Source of the DNA: Candidatus Babelota bacterium
Lineage (GTDB): Bacteria; Babelota; Babeliae; Babelales; Vermiphilaceae
Length of the DNA stretch: 64,000 nt
Direction of reading: 5' to 3'
Assembly: GCA_029262555.1 (NCBI GenBank)
Contig: JAJCZE010000006.1
Location: 1-64,000, forward strand
Shown one piece after another: positions 54,896-63,330 of this stretch. Every line of letters begins with the position of its first letter. The first letter of the stretch is position 1. Position numbers and translations under genes: made by a program. The notes beneath the pieces are model-generated. The model worked only from the letters and a program-made list of their open reading frames with translations, was not told the origin of the DNA and made no database searches.

Positions 54896-55315
54896 TTAGC
54901 TATGTGAATGATGCGTTTTATGCTTCTTTTTTTTTCCTGCTTTTTTTATTTTTTTTACAACCTTTTTAACGACCCAAAATCCTACAATCGCTTTGAAAGC
55001 GATTGCTTGATTTCGCCCGGAATAGAATTCTTTATTATCAGCAGTCTCTCCTTGGCCAAAGTTAAATGGTCCGCATGCTGCAACGTTATCCGCCAAAGAC
55101 TCCCTATCACGCCAGTTCATGAGTTCTTTTACCTTGGGAAGCGCATCATTCCATGCTTGTTTACATGCGTCTTTTGCGCGATCGCTTATTGACGGGCCAT
55201 GAGTTGCTGGGCCTTGAGTTGTTCGCGAACCAGCCCCACCGCCATCATCATCGGCTTGAATCCCAGAAGAAAGTGCAAGCAACGTACATGCCGCAAAGAG
55301 TATGTGTTTATTCAT
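54896..55315 (-). CDS. Small exported protein with hydrophobic segment and Lys/His-rich tail, hypothetical
   Basis: The 139-residue product has a signal peptide (MNKHILFAACTLLALSSGIQA), a Gly/Asp-rich linker and a helical middle. A hydrophobic stretch (AIAFKAIVGFWVVKKVVKKI) and a strongly basic, His-containing tail (KKAGKKKKHKTHHSHS) complete it. It lies 41 bases upstream of the acidic protein at 54174 on the same strand. Charge complementarity between the two is suggestive only. Confidence 0.65.
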   Translation of the reverse strand: MNKHILFAACTLLALSSGIQADDDGGGAGSRTTQGPATHGPSISDRAKDACKQAWNDALPKVKELMNWRDRESLADNVAACGPFNFGQGETADNKEFYSGRNQAIAFKAIVGFWVVKKVVKKIKKAGKKKKHKTHHSHS

Positions 55316-55433
55316 AAAAAACCTTTACCATAAAAGTGAGATTTTTACTGCTTTTTATTTTCACAAAGCATAGCAGATTTTTTGTATAAAACAATCAACG
55401 CCCCTGCTATGAAGTCTTTCAAAACCCCTCTCT

Positions 55434-55559
55434 CCGTTCGCCCTGAGCTTGTCGAAGGGTTTAATACACGCTCTCAGTCTATGAAACTTTAAACTTACGA
55501 AATATATACGTTTTTACATTAGACCGTTCGATACCCTTCGACAAGCTCAGGGCGAACGG
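55434..55559. repeat. Inverted REP-like pair 5
   Basis: Left arm 55434-55459, right arm 55534-55559, exact reverse complements with the GCCC/GGGC and GAGCTTG variant, as in pair 1. The right arm is preceded by CCGTTCGATA, so it can also fold alone with CGAACGG. Confidence 0.85.
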
Positions 55560-55560
55560 T

Positions 55561-55650
55561 AGGGTCCCAACGCTAGTTGGGTAAAACGATAGGGCCCCAA
55601 CGCCAGTTGGGTAAAACGATAGGGTCCCAACGCAAGTTGGGTAACGCGAA
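55561..55650. repeat. Three tandem copies of a 30-bp palindromic unit
   Basis: Units start at 55561, 55591 and 55621. Each contains CCCAACGC, one variable base (T, C, A) and AGTTGGG, then GTAAAACGAT or a variant. Single copies of the same unit occur at 52547-52575 and, inverted, at 37385-37412, always next to a REP-like arm. Confidence 0.9.
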
Positions 55651-55652
55651 AC

Positions 55653-55691
55653 GCCCCTACTCTGAGCTCTTTCAAAGGAGGGGCGTTTAAT
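55653..55691 (-). terminator. Hairpin downstream of typA
   Basis: AAACGCCCCT pairs with AGGGGCGTTT (with a short interior mismatch) around a loop containing GAGCTC. The T tract on the typA strand is only three long, so termination is likely but not certain. Confidence 0.6.
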
Positions 55692-55711
55692 ATCATTTTT
55701 TAAACGATGTA

Positions 55712-57514
55712 TTATGAACGCTTACGCATCGAAGCATTCAATACACGTTTTCGAAGACGAATGTGTTTTGGTGTTACTTCTATCAATTCATCCGGACGAA
55801 TCCATTCCATAGAAGTTTCAAGTTCAATTGGACGAGGAGCTGCAAGCTTCACACTGTCATCCGTTCCTGATGAACGCATGTTGGTCAGTTTTTTTGCTTT
55901 ACACGGATTTACATCCAAATCATTATCACGGCTATGCTCACCAATGATTTGCCCTTGATATACTTTCTCACCCGGACGTACAAACAAAATACCACGTGGC
56001 TGCAATGCATCCAACGCATATGCAGTTACTGTGCCCGTTTCCATAGAAACAAGTGCACCTTTAATACGTGTTTCAATATCGCCCTTATACGGCTGATATC
56101 CAGAAAAACTTACGTTAATTACACCAGTACCACGAGTCTCTGTAAGAAACTGTGAACGGAATCCAAGTAATGCACGTGATGGCACTTCAAATTCCAAACG
56201 AACACGATCAGTACCCAATGGATACATGTGCTTAAGAATTCCTTTTCGTTGACCCAAGTTTTCCATTACAGACCCTTGATATTCCATTGGAACATCAATT
56301 ACTGCAAGCTCAACCGGCTCGCACTTAACGCCATCAATTTTTTTGAAAATTACTTCCGGCGCAGATACTTGTATTTCATATCCTTCGCGACGCATGTTTT
56401 CAATCAAAATACCCAAGTGCAATTGACCACGGCCAGACACTTTAAATACTTCAGGAGATTCGGTTTGCTCAACGCGCAACGCAACGTTCTTTTTCAATTC
56501 GCGCTCAAGACGCTCTTTAATTTGGCGAGATGTTAATAGTTTTCCATCTTGGCCATTAAACGGAGAGTTATTCACCGAGAAATACATGGTTAATGTTGGC
56601 TCATCTACTTTAACGTATGGATACGGATCAGCTTTGCCAACTTCGCAAATTGTTGCACCCAATTCTGGTTGCGTTTCAAACCCTGCAACGATTACAATAT
56701 CGCCCGCATGCGCTTCTTGCACTTCCACTTTATTCACACCAGAAAAAAGAAGCATTTGAGTAATTTTAGTTGGCGGACTTACTTGATCATCCTTGCAAAC
56801 CACTACTTGATCGCCCACTTTAAGCGAACCACTAAAAATTCGTCCAATCGCAATTGGTCCTAAAAATTCTGAGTGATCTAAGTTGGTAATCAGAAGCTGT
56901 AAATGATCTTTTTTTGGTGTTGGCGCAGGTACGTTTTCTACAATTGCATCAAGCAATGGAATAAAAGAATCTGAGTCTCCATCGGGAGATGTTCTCATAA
57001 AGCCCATCTTAGATGAGCCATACAAAATTGGGAATTCAAGCTGAGAATCGTCTGTAGCTAGATCTAAGAAAAGATCATGTACTTGCTCTTCGGTAGATGG
57101 AATGTCAGCATCTTTTCTATCAATTTTATTAATAACAACCATCGGCTTCAAGCCCAGCTGTAATGCTTTTCCAAGTACGAATCGAGTCCCCGGCAATACA
57201 CCCTCAGCTGCATCAACAAGAAGAATAAATCCTTCTACCATCTGAAGCGTACGCTCCACTTCTCCGCCAAAATCAGCGTGACCCGGAGTATCTACAATAT
57301 TAATAGTGTAATCGCCATACGTAACACCAGTATTTTTTGCAAGAATAGTAATCCCACGCTCTTTTTCAATTGAGCCAGAATCCATAACACGATCTTGTTG
57401 ATCGGAGATAGTTCCAGATTGTTGCAAAAGTTGGTCAACCATAGTTGTTTTACCGTGGTCTACGTGAGCAATAATAGCAATATTGCGAAGTTTCGATTGT
57501 CTTGAATTTGGCAT
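55712..57514 (-). CDS. typA: Ribosome-associated GTPase TypA/BipA
   Basis: The 600-residue protein has the G1 loop 'AHVDHGKTT' at 16-24, 'ERGITILAKN', 'DTPGHADFGGEVER', 'NKIDRKDAD' and the TypA C-terminal domain ('RALLGFRSQFLTETRGTG', 'RPGEKVYQGQIIGEHSRDNDLDVNPCK'). It is a translational GTPase related to EF-G and LepA, involved in ribosome assembly and stress adaptation. Full length. Confidence 0.97.
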   Translation of the reverse strand: MPNSRQSKLRNIAIIAHVDHGKTTMVDQLLQQSGTISDQQDRVMDSGSIEKERGITILAKNTGVTYGDYTINIVDTPGHADFGGEVERTLQMVEGFILLVDAAEGVLPGTRFVLGKALQLGLKPMVVINKIDRKDADIPSTEEQVHDLFLDLATDDSQLEFPILYGSSKMGFMRTSPDGDSDSFIPLLDAIVENVPAPTPKKDHLQLLITNLDHSEFLGPIAIGRIFSGSLKVGDQVVVCKDDQVSPPTKITQMLLFSGVNKVEVQEAHAGDIVIVAGFETQPELGATICEVGKADPYPYVKVDEPTLTMYFSVNNSPFNGQDGKLLTSRQIKERLERELKKNVALRVEQTESPEVFKVSGRGQLHLGILIENMRREGYEIQVSAPEVIFKKIDGVKCEPVELAVIDVPMEYQGSVMENLGQRKGILKHMYPLGTDRVRLEFEVPSRALLGFRSQFLTETRGTGVINVSFSGYQPYKGDIETRIKGALVSMETGTVTAYALDALQPRGILFVRPGEKVYQGQIIGEHSRDNDLDVNPCKAKKLTNMRSSGTDDSVKLAAPRPIELETSMEWIRPDELIEVTPKHIRLRKRVLNASMRKRS

Positions 57515-57744
57515 TATATTCCCTAACGGAGCTAGTTTTATTAAGATATTCTTATTGTATTAAATAGAGGGTAATCTGTCTAGCCGTATGGTATGCCAAT
57601 ACCGCCATCAATGGCTGATCTGGAAAAATCAGCATAATTTCATGAGTTTGACCACCCAAGAACCTTTTATTGACGCATAAATGGATGCTGTCACACTATC
57701 CTATAGATATAAACACAATAACCCTCCCAATCGGCTTTAGGCAT

Positions 57745-58812
57745 ATGAACCCCATCATACACCTCACTCCCCCCTCCATATCAGACGCTCATATTGAGAA
57801 AAAAGTAGTGTGCATTCGATCACATCGAGAACGTATTTTTTGCATATCGTCTGAATTAAAAAACGATAAAATCATCTGCCATCTCTATGGCCATGGCGGA
57901 GCGGGATGGACGTTTTTATTTGGAAGCGTTCAAAAAGCGATTAAAGAATTTGAACAGCTCATTAAAAACAATCCTTCCTATAAGAAAAAACCGATCTGCG
58001 TAGTTGGTGCAGGATGCTTTGGGCTTTTGAGTGCTATTACCCTTTCTCGCTTAGGATTTAATGTACGTATCATTGCCAAAGAAACCAGCAATTTAGCATC
58101 GGATCGTGCTGCAGGATTTTTCTTCCCCCGTGCAAGAAAAAGTTCAACGCCGCAAGAGCGTGCAATTTTTGAATCAGTGGGAATGGATTCCTATAGAGCC
58201 TATTTAGATATTGCTACTGGCATGCATCCTTTTATTAAAAATGCATCCCGTTTAATGCCCGCATATTATAATGAAGACATTGATCCAGGATTTGGCCACT
58301 ATATCGAAAAAGGCTTAATCGATGCACCTGAAAAAGTAACCATCGATTTTGGCAACGGCAAACGATACGATGCTTTGCAATACAACACTGTCTTTATTAA
58401 TCCATCGCAAATAATGAGCGAACTGCGCCGAAATAGTGATGAACTTGGCATCAAAATAGAAATCGAAGACGTGCAAAATCTTGAAGAGCTTCCTGAATCA
58501 ATCATTTTTAATTGTGCGGGAAAAGGTGCTCCTACTTTTAATAGTGATACGCGCATGGTCCCCGTGCAAGGGCATTTAATTAGACTCAAAAACCAGCCTC
58601 CAATGGATCAGCTGCAATACATGATCAATGTTCGCGTTGCACAAGTAGATCCCAATAATTGGTCTCGCGATACGCTGTTATATTACGCACCCAAAGGAAA
58701 TGGCATTCTGGGTATTACGTTTATCCGCGGGCAAGCAGATGAAGCTGCTAATGCTGAGGAATTTGATAAATTACTCGCACGAGCCGGAAGATTTTTCGGC
58801 ACAGCGTCGTAA
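57745..58812 (+). CDS. D-amino-acid-oxidase-like flavoprotein, apparently circularly permuted
   Basis: I placed the start at ATG 57745 (MNPIIHLTPPS) after a weak TTAGG; in-frame starts at 57685 or a TTG at 57670 are possible. In the 355-residue product the FAD-binding GxGxxG lies at G88-A-G-C-F-G93, preceded by about 85 residues. Those residues contain 'RSHRERIFCIS' and 'HLYGHGGAGWTFLFGS' (YGHGG at 48-52). In D-amino-acid oxidases the corresponding Arg motif and HNYGHGG motif are at the C-terminus. Downstream come 'SDRAAGFFFP', 'VPVQGHLIRL' and 'FNCAGKGA' in normal order, and the protein ends where the missing C-terminal motifs would start. Substrate unknown. Confidence 0.78.
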   Translation: MNPIIHLTPPSISDAHIEKKVVCIRSHRERIFCISSELKNDKIICHLYGHGGAGWTFLFGSVQKAIKEFEQLIKNNPSYKKKPICVVGAGCFGLLSAITLSRLGFNVRIIAKETSNLASDRAAGFFFPRARKSSTPQERAIFESVGMDSYRAYLDIATGMHPFIKNASRLMPAYYNEDIDPGFGHYIEKGLIDAPEKVTIDFGNGKRYDALQYNTVFINPSQIMSELRRNSDELGIKIEIEDVQNLEELPESIIFNCAGKGAPTFNSDTRMVPVQGHLIRLKNQPPMDQLQYMINVRVAQVDPNNWSRDTLLYYAPKGNGILGITFIRGQADEAANAEEFDKLLARAGRFFGTAS

Positions 58813-58881
58813 TTACTTTAGATGAATCGTATCGTATATTCGAATAATAATATCTTAATTTTGTAAAATCATTTAAAAAGA

Positions 58882-58918
58882 CTGGCCGTGCCAGATGAAG
58901 CTGCGTAGTAGCGAAGAC

Positions 58919-58921
<3 letters not shown>
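58882..58921 (-). repeat. Short tRNA-attached hairpin repeat (copy at tRNA-Arg(TCT))
   Basis: On the reverse strand it starts at the tRNA CCA: CCAGTCTTCGCT, then a loop, then AGCTTCATCTGG. This is the same element as at tRNA-Leu and at the start of the 123-bp tRNA-Ser repeats. Confidence 0.7.
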
Positions 58922-58995
<74 letters not shown>

Positions 58996-59059
58996 GCAAA
59001 AGATATGAAATTTCTAGAAGTGATACGCTTAGTATACAAAGAGCTCTCTAAATCCGCAA

Positions 59060-60574
59060 CTAAAGCCCATTCGTTTCAGGGGCTACAAACAATTTACTAA
59101 ACTCTTTTGCCACTGTACGGAGCTTTTCAAGTATCTCATCAGAAAGATCTTGTGACTCTAAAATAACCGCATAAATATCGTCCTGATAGACTGATTTTAC
59201 GTAGCTTACAAACTGGGTAGTAAAGGCATGAATCTGAGGAATTTTAACCTCCTCAAGAAAATCATAACGCAATAAAAAAAGCATCAACGCTTGATCCACA
59301 AACGAATACGTTACGTATTGTGGCTGTTTTAAAATCTCCATTGCTCGCTCACCCCGCGCTAAACGGCGCTTGGCTACATCATCCAACTCAGTTCCAAATT
59401 GCGCAAAATCAAGCAGTTCATGATACTGTGCCAACTCAAGACGAAGCGATTTAGACATTTTCTTGATCGCTTTTGTCTGCGCTGCACCGCCCACACGAGA
59501 TACCGAGTTTTCTGCATTAACAGCCGGCCTCACTCCCTGATTGAAGAGCTGCGTATCTAAAAAAATATGCCCATCAGTGATCGACATTAAATTAGTGGGA
59601 ATATAGGCAGTGATATCATCACTTTGAATTTGTACGATTGGCAGTGCCGTTAATGAACTGCCGTCAGCTAACTTTCCTGCTCGTTCAAGCAAGCGTGAAT
59701 GGAGATAAAACACATCGCCCGGATACGCTTCTCGGCCGGGAGCACGGCGAAGCAATAAAGACATTTCACGATACGCAACTGCATGATTCGTAAGATCATC
59801 ATAAATCACTAACGCATCTTTGCCTTGTGCTCTAAAGTATTCACCAATTGTGCAGCCAACGTAAGGAACTAAGTATTGATTCAATACCGCCTCACTCGCT
59901 TCTGCACTAATAATAACGGTATACTCAAGCGCACCATTTTCTTGTAACAATCGCACCATGCGCGCAATATTTGCCTGCCGCTGGCCGATAGCTACATAAA
60001 TGCAGAGCATATTTTTGCCACGCTGATGCAAAATCGTATCGATTACTAACGATGTTTTTCCGGTATTACGATTACCAATAATCAGTTCACGTTGCCCTCT
60101 TCCAATTGGCACCAATACATCAACGGCCATTGTGCCTGTTTCTAATGATTGGTTTACCGGAGAGCGTTCAATAATACCTGGAATTTCCCATTCAATTGGC
60201 CAACGATCATCAGCTTTCAATTCACCAAGGCCATCAATCGGCTCACCCATTGCGTTAATAACGCGGCCTAAAAGATGCATGCCGACGGGCGTTTTAAATA
60301 CGCTTCCCGTTCGCTTTGCAACCTCTCGTTCATTCACTGGAATGGTACTATGCAGTAAAAAAATGGAAACGGTATCTTCATCAAGCTGCATTACGATGCC
60401 CTGATTACCGCCTTCAAAATCGATTAATTCGTGATACACCGCATTGGTAAGACCATGCACGCGGCAAATATTATCACCAACTTGTACAACAATTCCAATC
60501 TCTTCTAATTTTTCTTCTGGAAGATCACGCAATGATTGCTCAAAGAGTGAGACCAAATTAATATTTTTTTCCAT
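59060..60574 (-). CDS. atpA: F-type ATP synthase subunit alpha
   Basis: The 504-residue protein has the P-loop region 'RGQRELIIGNRNTGKTSL' (usually GDRQTGKT, here with Asn at two positions), 'YVAIGQRQANIARMV', 'RRAPGREAYPGDVFYLHSRLLERAGKL' and the Arg-finger context 'NSVSRVGGAAQTKAIKK'. It forms the catalytic hexamer with beta. The gene is last in this cluster; gamma, beta and epsilon are not adjacent and must be elsewhere. Confidence 0.96.
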   Translation of the reverse strand: MEKNINLVSLFEQSLRDLPEEKLEEIGIVVQVGDNICRVHGLTNAVYHELIDFEGGNQGIVMQLDEDTVSIFLLHSTIPVNEREVAKRTGSVFKTPVGMHLLGRVINAMGEPIDGLGELKADDRWPIEWEIPGIIERSPVNQSLETGTMAVDVLVPIGRGQRELIIGNRNTGKTSLVIDTILHQRGKNMLCIYVAIGQRQANIARMVRLLQENGALEYTVIISAEASEAVLNQYLVPYVGCTIGEYFRAQGKDALVIYDDLTNHAVAYREMSLLLRRAPGREAYPGDVFYLHSRLLERAGKLADGSSLTALPIVQIQSDDITAYIPTNLMSITDGHIFLDTQLFNQGVRPAVNAENSVSRVGGAAQTKAIKKMSKSLRLELAQYHELLDFAQFGTELDDVAKRRLARGERAMEILKQPQYVTYSFVDQALMLFLLRYDFLEEVKIPQIHAFTTQFVSYVKSVYQDDIYAVILESQDLSDEILEKLRTVAKEFSKLFVAPETNGL

Positions 60575-60580
60575 AGTTCC

Positions 60581-61120
60581 TCACCATATCTGCGCCTGCG
60601 CGCATTCACGCAGATAGTTATCAATTGATGATTCCCACATCATTGTATCACTCATAATTTTTATGCCTGCAATCAAACGTGCATCGAGCTTAAATTCGTA
60701 CTCTTTGCTACCGGGAAATCGTTTATCTGCAAATGCTATAATCTGTCTTTTTTGCTCATCGGAAAGTGTTTGCGAGCTACTAATAACCACTTTTTCATAG
60801 TTATTGCGCGTATTATATTGATCCACAATCGCTTCAAATACTTTTGCTAATAAACTTGCGCGCTGTTGCTCGAGTAATAAATCAAACAATCGCAATAGAG
60901 ATGAGGGTAATTCAAAGCGATTAACGAGTTCTTTTATTCCACGTCGCTTTACTGACTCATCCATCACAGGAACTTTTAACAAAAAAAGTGCTCGACGATG
61001 CTCTTTTAAAAAATCTGCTGCATCTGCAATCGAATCGATCTCAGAACGTGAAATGTCATCACCAAACATATTTAAATATGCTTTTGCATACGCAGTAGTG
61101 ACAGCGTTACTCAATTTCAT
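60581..61120 (-). CDS. atpH: F-type ATP synthase subunit delta
   Basis: The 179-residue protein matches the OSCP/delta layout: N-terminal helical domain starting 'LSNAVTTAYAKAYLNMF', then 'LPSSLLRLFDLLLEQQRASLLAKVFEAIVDQYN', and the C-terminal 'DARLIAGIKIMSDTMMWESSIDNYLREC', equivalent to the conserved 'D-x-x-[LI]-I-G-G' strand. It joins the peripheral stalk to the alpha3beta3 head. Its start overlaps the atpF stop (ATGA), and its stop is 6 bases before atpA. Confidence 0.9.
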   Translation of the reverse strand: MKLSNAVTTAYAKAYLNMFGDDISRSEIDSIADAADFLKEHRRALFLLKVPVMDESVKRRGIKELVNRFELPSSLLRLFDLLLEQQRASLLAKVFEAIVDQYNTRNNYEKVVISSSQTLSDEQKRQIIAFADKRFPGSKEYEFKLDARLIAGIKIMSDTMMWESSIDNYLRECAQAQIW

Positions 61121-61605
61121 GCAGCATCCAACTGTTTGACGATAGCAGTAATAAACTTACTTTGTGCATCAGAACTTTCATACTGTTTTTTTAATGTCGC
61201 GCGCACTTGCTCAATAGCCTCCTTTTGAACAATGCGATACAACCGATTTTCTTGCACGCGATAAACTTGCTCTTTCATTCGAGATTGCACACTCTTTATT
61301 CGATCCTGCTTGCGCTCGTCCAATGCTTTTTTCTCTTTTTCTACTGCCTCTTTCCACGCAAAAAGACGCTCTTTCAACTCTACGCGCTCGGCGTTCTCTT
61401 GCTCATATTGCATGCGCAATTTTTTATCTTGCTGCTGCAAAAGACGAGCATCATTTGCTAGAGATACAAGATACGCCTTTGCTTTTTCAAACTCTTGAAG
61501 CAATAACGCACTGCCATATCGACGCCATACAAATGCAAAGATACCAACCAACACTGCAAAATTAAACAGCCTAAAAAAAACAACCGTTATCGTTTCAACG
61601 CTCAT
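61117..61605 (-). CDS. atpF: F-type ATP synthase subunit b
   Basis: The 162-residue protein has an N-terminal membrane helix (FFRLFNFAVLVGIFAFVWRRYG) followed by a long charged helix (about 40-160) typical of the b subunit stalk. It overlaps the b'-like gene by 11 bases and atpH by 4 bases, so translation is tightly coupled. Confidence 0.85.
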   Translation of the reverse strand: MSVETITVVFFRLFNFAVLVGIFAFVWRRYGSALLLQEFEKAKAYLVSLANDARLLQQQDKKLRMQYEQENAERVELKERLFAWKEAVEKEKKALDERKQDRIKSVQSRMKEQVYRVQENRLYRIVQKEAIEQVRATLKKQYESSDAQSKFITAIVKQLDAA

Positions 61606-61969
61606 ATCGTTCCTTAAGGGCTGTAATCATTGCGATAGAAAGTTGGGATCGAGCTTTGTTTTTTTTCGACTCACTGATCTCTTCAGGAGCTGCTTGAGTA
61701 GAAATACCACGGAATATCGTCGACTTGCCTGACAATACAGGAAGCTCTTTTTTGCTCCAGTCACGAAATAAAATCCAGGAATTCTGTTGTTTTTGAAGTT
61801 GATTTTCTACGCGCTTTTTACCGTGATCAATAGAATCTTCCAGCGAACGTTTATGAGACTCTTTTTCCAATAAGGCCTGATAACCCGGACGCAAAAGAAT
61901 ATGACGAAATAAAAGATACGCTATATAAAAATTTCCGATTTGGACAAGAAGAGTGGCATTAACATTCAT
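61595..61969 (-). CDS. Probable second ATP synthase b-type subunit (b')
   Basis: I chose the ATG at 61969 (MNVNATLLVQIGNFYIAYLLFRHILLRPGYQALLEKE); a TTG three codons earlier is less likely. The 124-residue product has the b/b' N-terminal pattern, a membrane helix followed by 'LRPGYQALLEK', then a charged helix that is shorter than usual. Its place between c and b genes supports a b' role, giving a b/b' heterodimeric stalk. Sequence similarity is weak beyond the first 40 residues. Confidence 0.65.
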   Translation of the reverse strand: MNVNATLLVQIGNFYIAYLLFRHILLRPGYQALLEKESHKRSLEDSIDHGKKRVENQLQKQQNSWILFRDWSKKELPVLSGKSTIFRGISTQAAPEEISESKKNKARSQLSIAMITALKERYER

Positions 61970-62019
61970 ATCACACAAACCACGGTTGCAAACATCCGTA
62001 CATATGATTCTTTTGAGAT

Positions 62020-62043
62020 AAAAATAACCCCGAAGGGTTTTTT
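62020..62043 (-). terminator. UUCG hairpin between atpE and the b' gene
   Basis: On the reverse strand AACCC-TTCG-GGGTT is followed by A and TTTTT. This is an intrinsic-terminator shape inside the operon, 18 bases after the atpE stop, so it may give partial termination or protect a shorter atpE transcript. Confidence 0.65.
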
Positions 62044-62060
62044 ATTTTGTTTCGTTTTAA

Positions 62061-62315
62061 TTATCCAGCAGCATTTCCTACAAAAACTAGTGCTCCAGCA
62101 ATCAGTAATGCATAAATCGCTGCAGTCTCTACAAGTCCCATAGCAATCATCATTGCTGTTCTAATTTGCCCGGCATTTTCAGGATACTTACCAATACTTT
62201 CGCACGCCTTCATTCCAATCATGCCCTGCCCTAAAGCAGGCCCTAGTGAGCCAACGCCCATCGCAATTGCAGCTCCTAAAAACGCGGCAGCCTTAACATA
62301 AAAGACACCTTCCAT
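62061..62315 (-). CDS. atpE: F-type ATP synthase subunit c
   Basis: The 84-residue protein forms two membrane helices joined by the polar loop (ESIGKYPENAGQIR). The ion-binding carboxylate is E63, followed by T64, with Q30 in the first helix and Y68 one turn later. These line up with Q32, E65, S66 and Y70 of the sodium-binding c subunit of Ilyobacter. GAGG precedes the ATG. No atpB (subunit a) gene lies upstream. Confidence 0.95.
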   Translation of the reverse strand: MEGVFYVKAAAFLGAAIAMGVGSLGPALGQGMIGMKACESIGKYPENAGQIRTAMMIAMGLVETAAIYALLIAGALVFVGNAAG

Positions 62316-62425
62316 GGAAACCTCACTCGTTAGGTTTGTTAGACATCATAATTCCCCCATTGCTGCACTGCTTATCGGGGATTTCATTACTATTCTAACG
62401 CTATTTTCTTTTTTTTTACAAGGTT

Positions 62426-63154
62426 TTATACCGATATCGGTGAAATTGGTGATCGGTGAATGTCGCCCGGAATATGCTGCATAAGAAATGCGCCGACGTC
62501 TTGTACATGTTGCTCTTGCTGCGCACGATCACCCTCAAACTCTAAATCACAATCTAAAGCAAGGACTGGCACATCTTTAAGCGCAGGAGAAATTCCTTCT
62601 TTTGCAATCAACCATCGCTCATGTTTATCATGCAATTTAGTGATGTAATCCAAAGAAACAGTTGCTTCTTCGTGGCGACTTCGTTTTTGCAATCGCTCAT
62701 AACAAATTTCAGGCTTGGTTTTTAAATAAATAAAACCAGCAGGCTGTGCCATGTATGTATCAACAAGCCATGAAAACCATTCCTGATATAGTTTCCATTC
62801 CAATGCATTCATATACCCAAGCTCATACGCATTCTCTGCAAAACAATACCGATCAGAAAAAACTGAGCGTTCAAGCACTTGCACTGCATACGGATTAATA
62901 CGCGCGTGTGCTTGCTGATTCATCACACGGCTTACAAACGCATAGGACTGAAACGTGTATGCCCAACGTTTTGGATCCATGTAAAATTTTTCTAAAAGAT
63001 TTTCCCCGTCCCCAATATTTTGCCACTGCTCGTGTGGTTCAACAACCGCCTGAATATTCAAGTATTTTTTTAAAATTTTCAAGAACGTTGATTTACCCGC
63101 TCCAATATTGCCTTCAATAATAAAATATCGCTGTTTTGCTGATTCTTGTACCAT
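62426..63154 (-). CDS. Deoxynucleoside kinase (dNK/dGK/dCK family)
   Basis: The 242-residue protein has the P-loop 'GNIGAGKST' at 15-23, 'EPHEQWQNIG', the 'ERSVFSDRY' motif near 94-102 that carries the DRS/DRY element of this family, and a lid region 'RLQKRSRHEE'. These enzymes phosphorylate deoxynucleosides, allowing nucleotide salvage, consistent with dependence on a host. Substrate preference (dA/dG versus dC) is not clear. Confidence 0.92.
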   Translation of the reverse strand: MVQESAKQRYFIIEGNIGAGKSTFLKILKKYLNIQAVVEPHEQWQNIGDGENLLEKFYMDPKRWAYTFQSYAFVSRVMNQQAHARINPYAVQVLERSVFSDRYCFAENAYELGYMNALEWKLYQEWFSWLVDTYMAQPAGFIYLKTKPEICYERLQKRSRHEEATVSLDYITKLHDKHERWLIAKEGISPALKDVPVLALDCDLEFEGDRAQQEQHVQDVGAFLMQHIPGDIHRSPISPISV

Positions 63155-63330
63155 TTTTACCCTTTCGCCTACAGACTTATATGGTAGATTATATTACTAA
63201 AAACAGCCGATTTGGCAAAAAAGTTCCGTTAAGATGCTAACTTTGTCATCATATAGAAAAAGAAGTACACTGAGAATTCTCTGGAACACTTCACTTAGTA
63301 TAGAAAATAAAGAACTTAAGAGTATTTGCT

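Larger units (their letters stand above)
55316..55711. other. Intergenic repeat-rich region downstream of typA
   Basis: No gene seen. It carries inverted REP-like pair 5 (55434-55559), three tandem copies of a 30-bp palindromic unit (55561-55650) and a hairpin downstream of typA (55653-55691). Confidence 0.7.

Noticed and set aside
55561-55650. Mini CRISPR array.
   Set aside because: The 30-bp units directly abut each other with no spacers; there are only three copies, plus single copies elsewhere.
57670-57744. Longer N-terminus for the flavoprotein starting at a TTG.
   Set aside because: No ribosome site and no family motif lie in the extra 25 residues, though the ATG at 57685 cannot be excluded.
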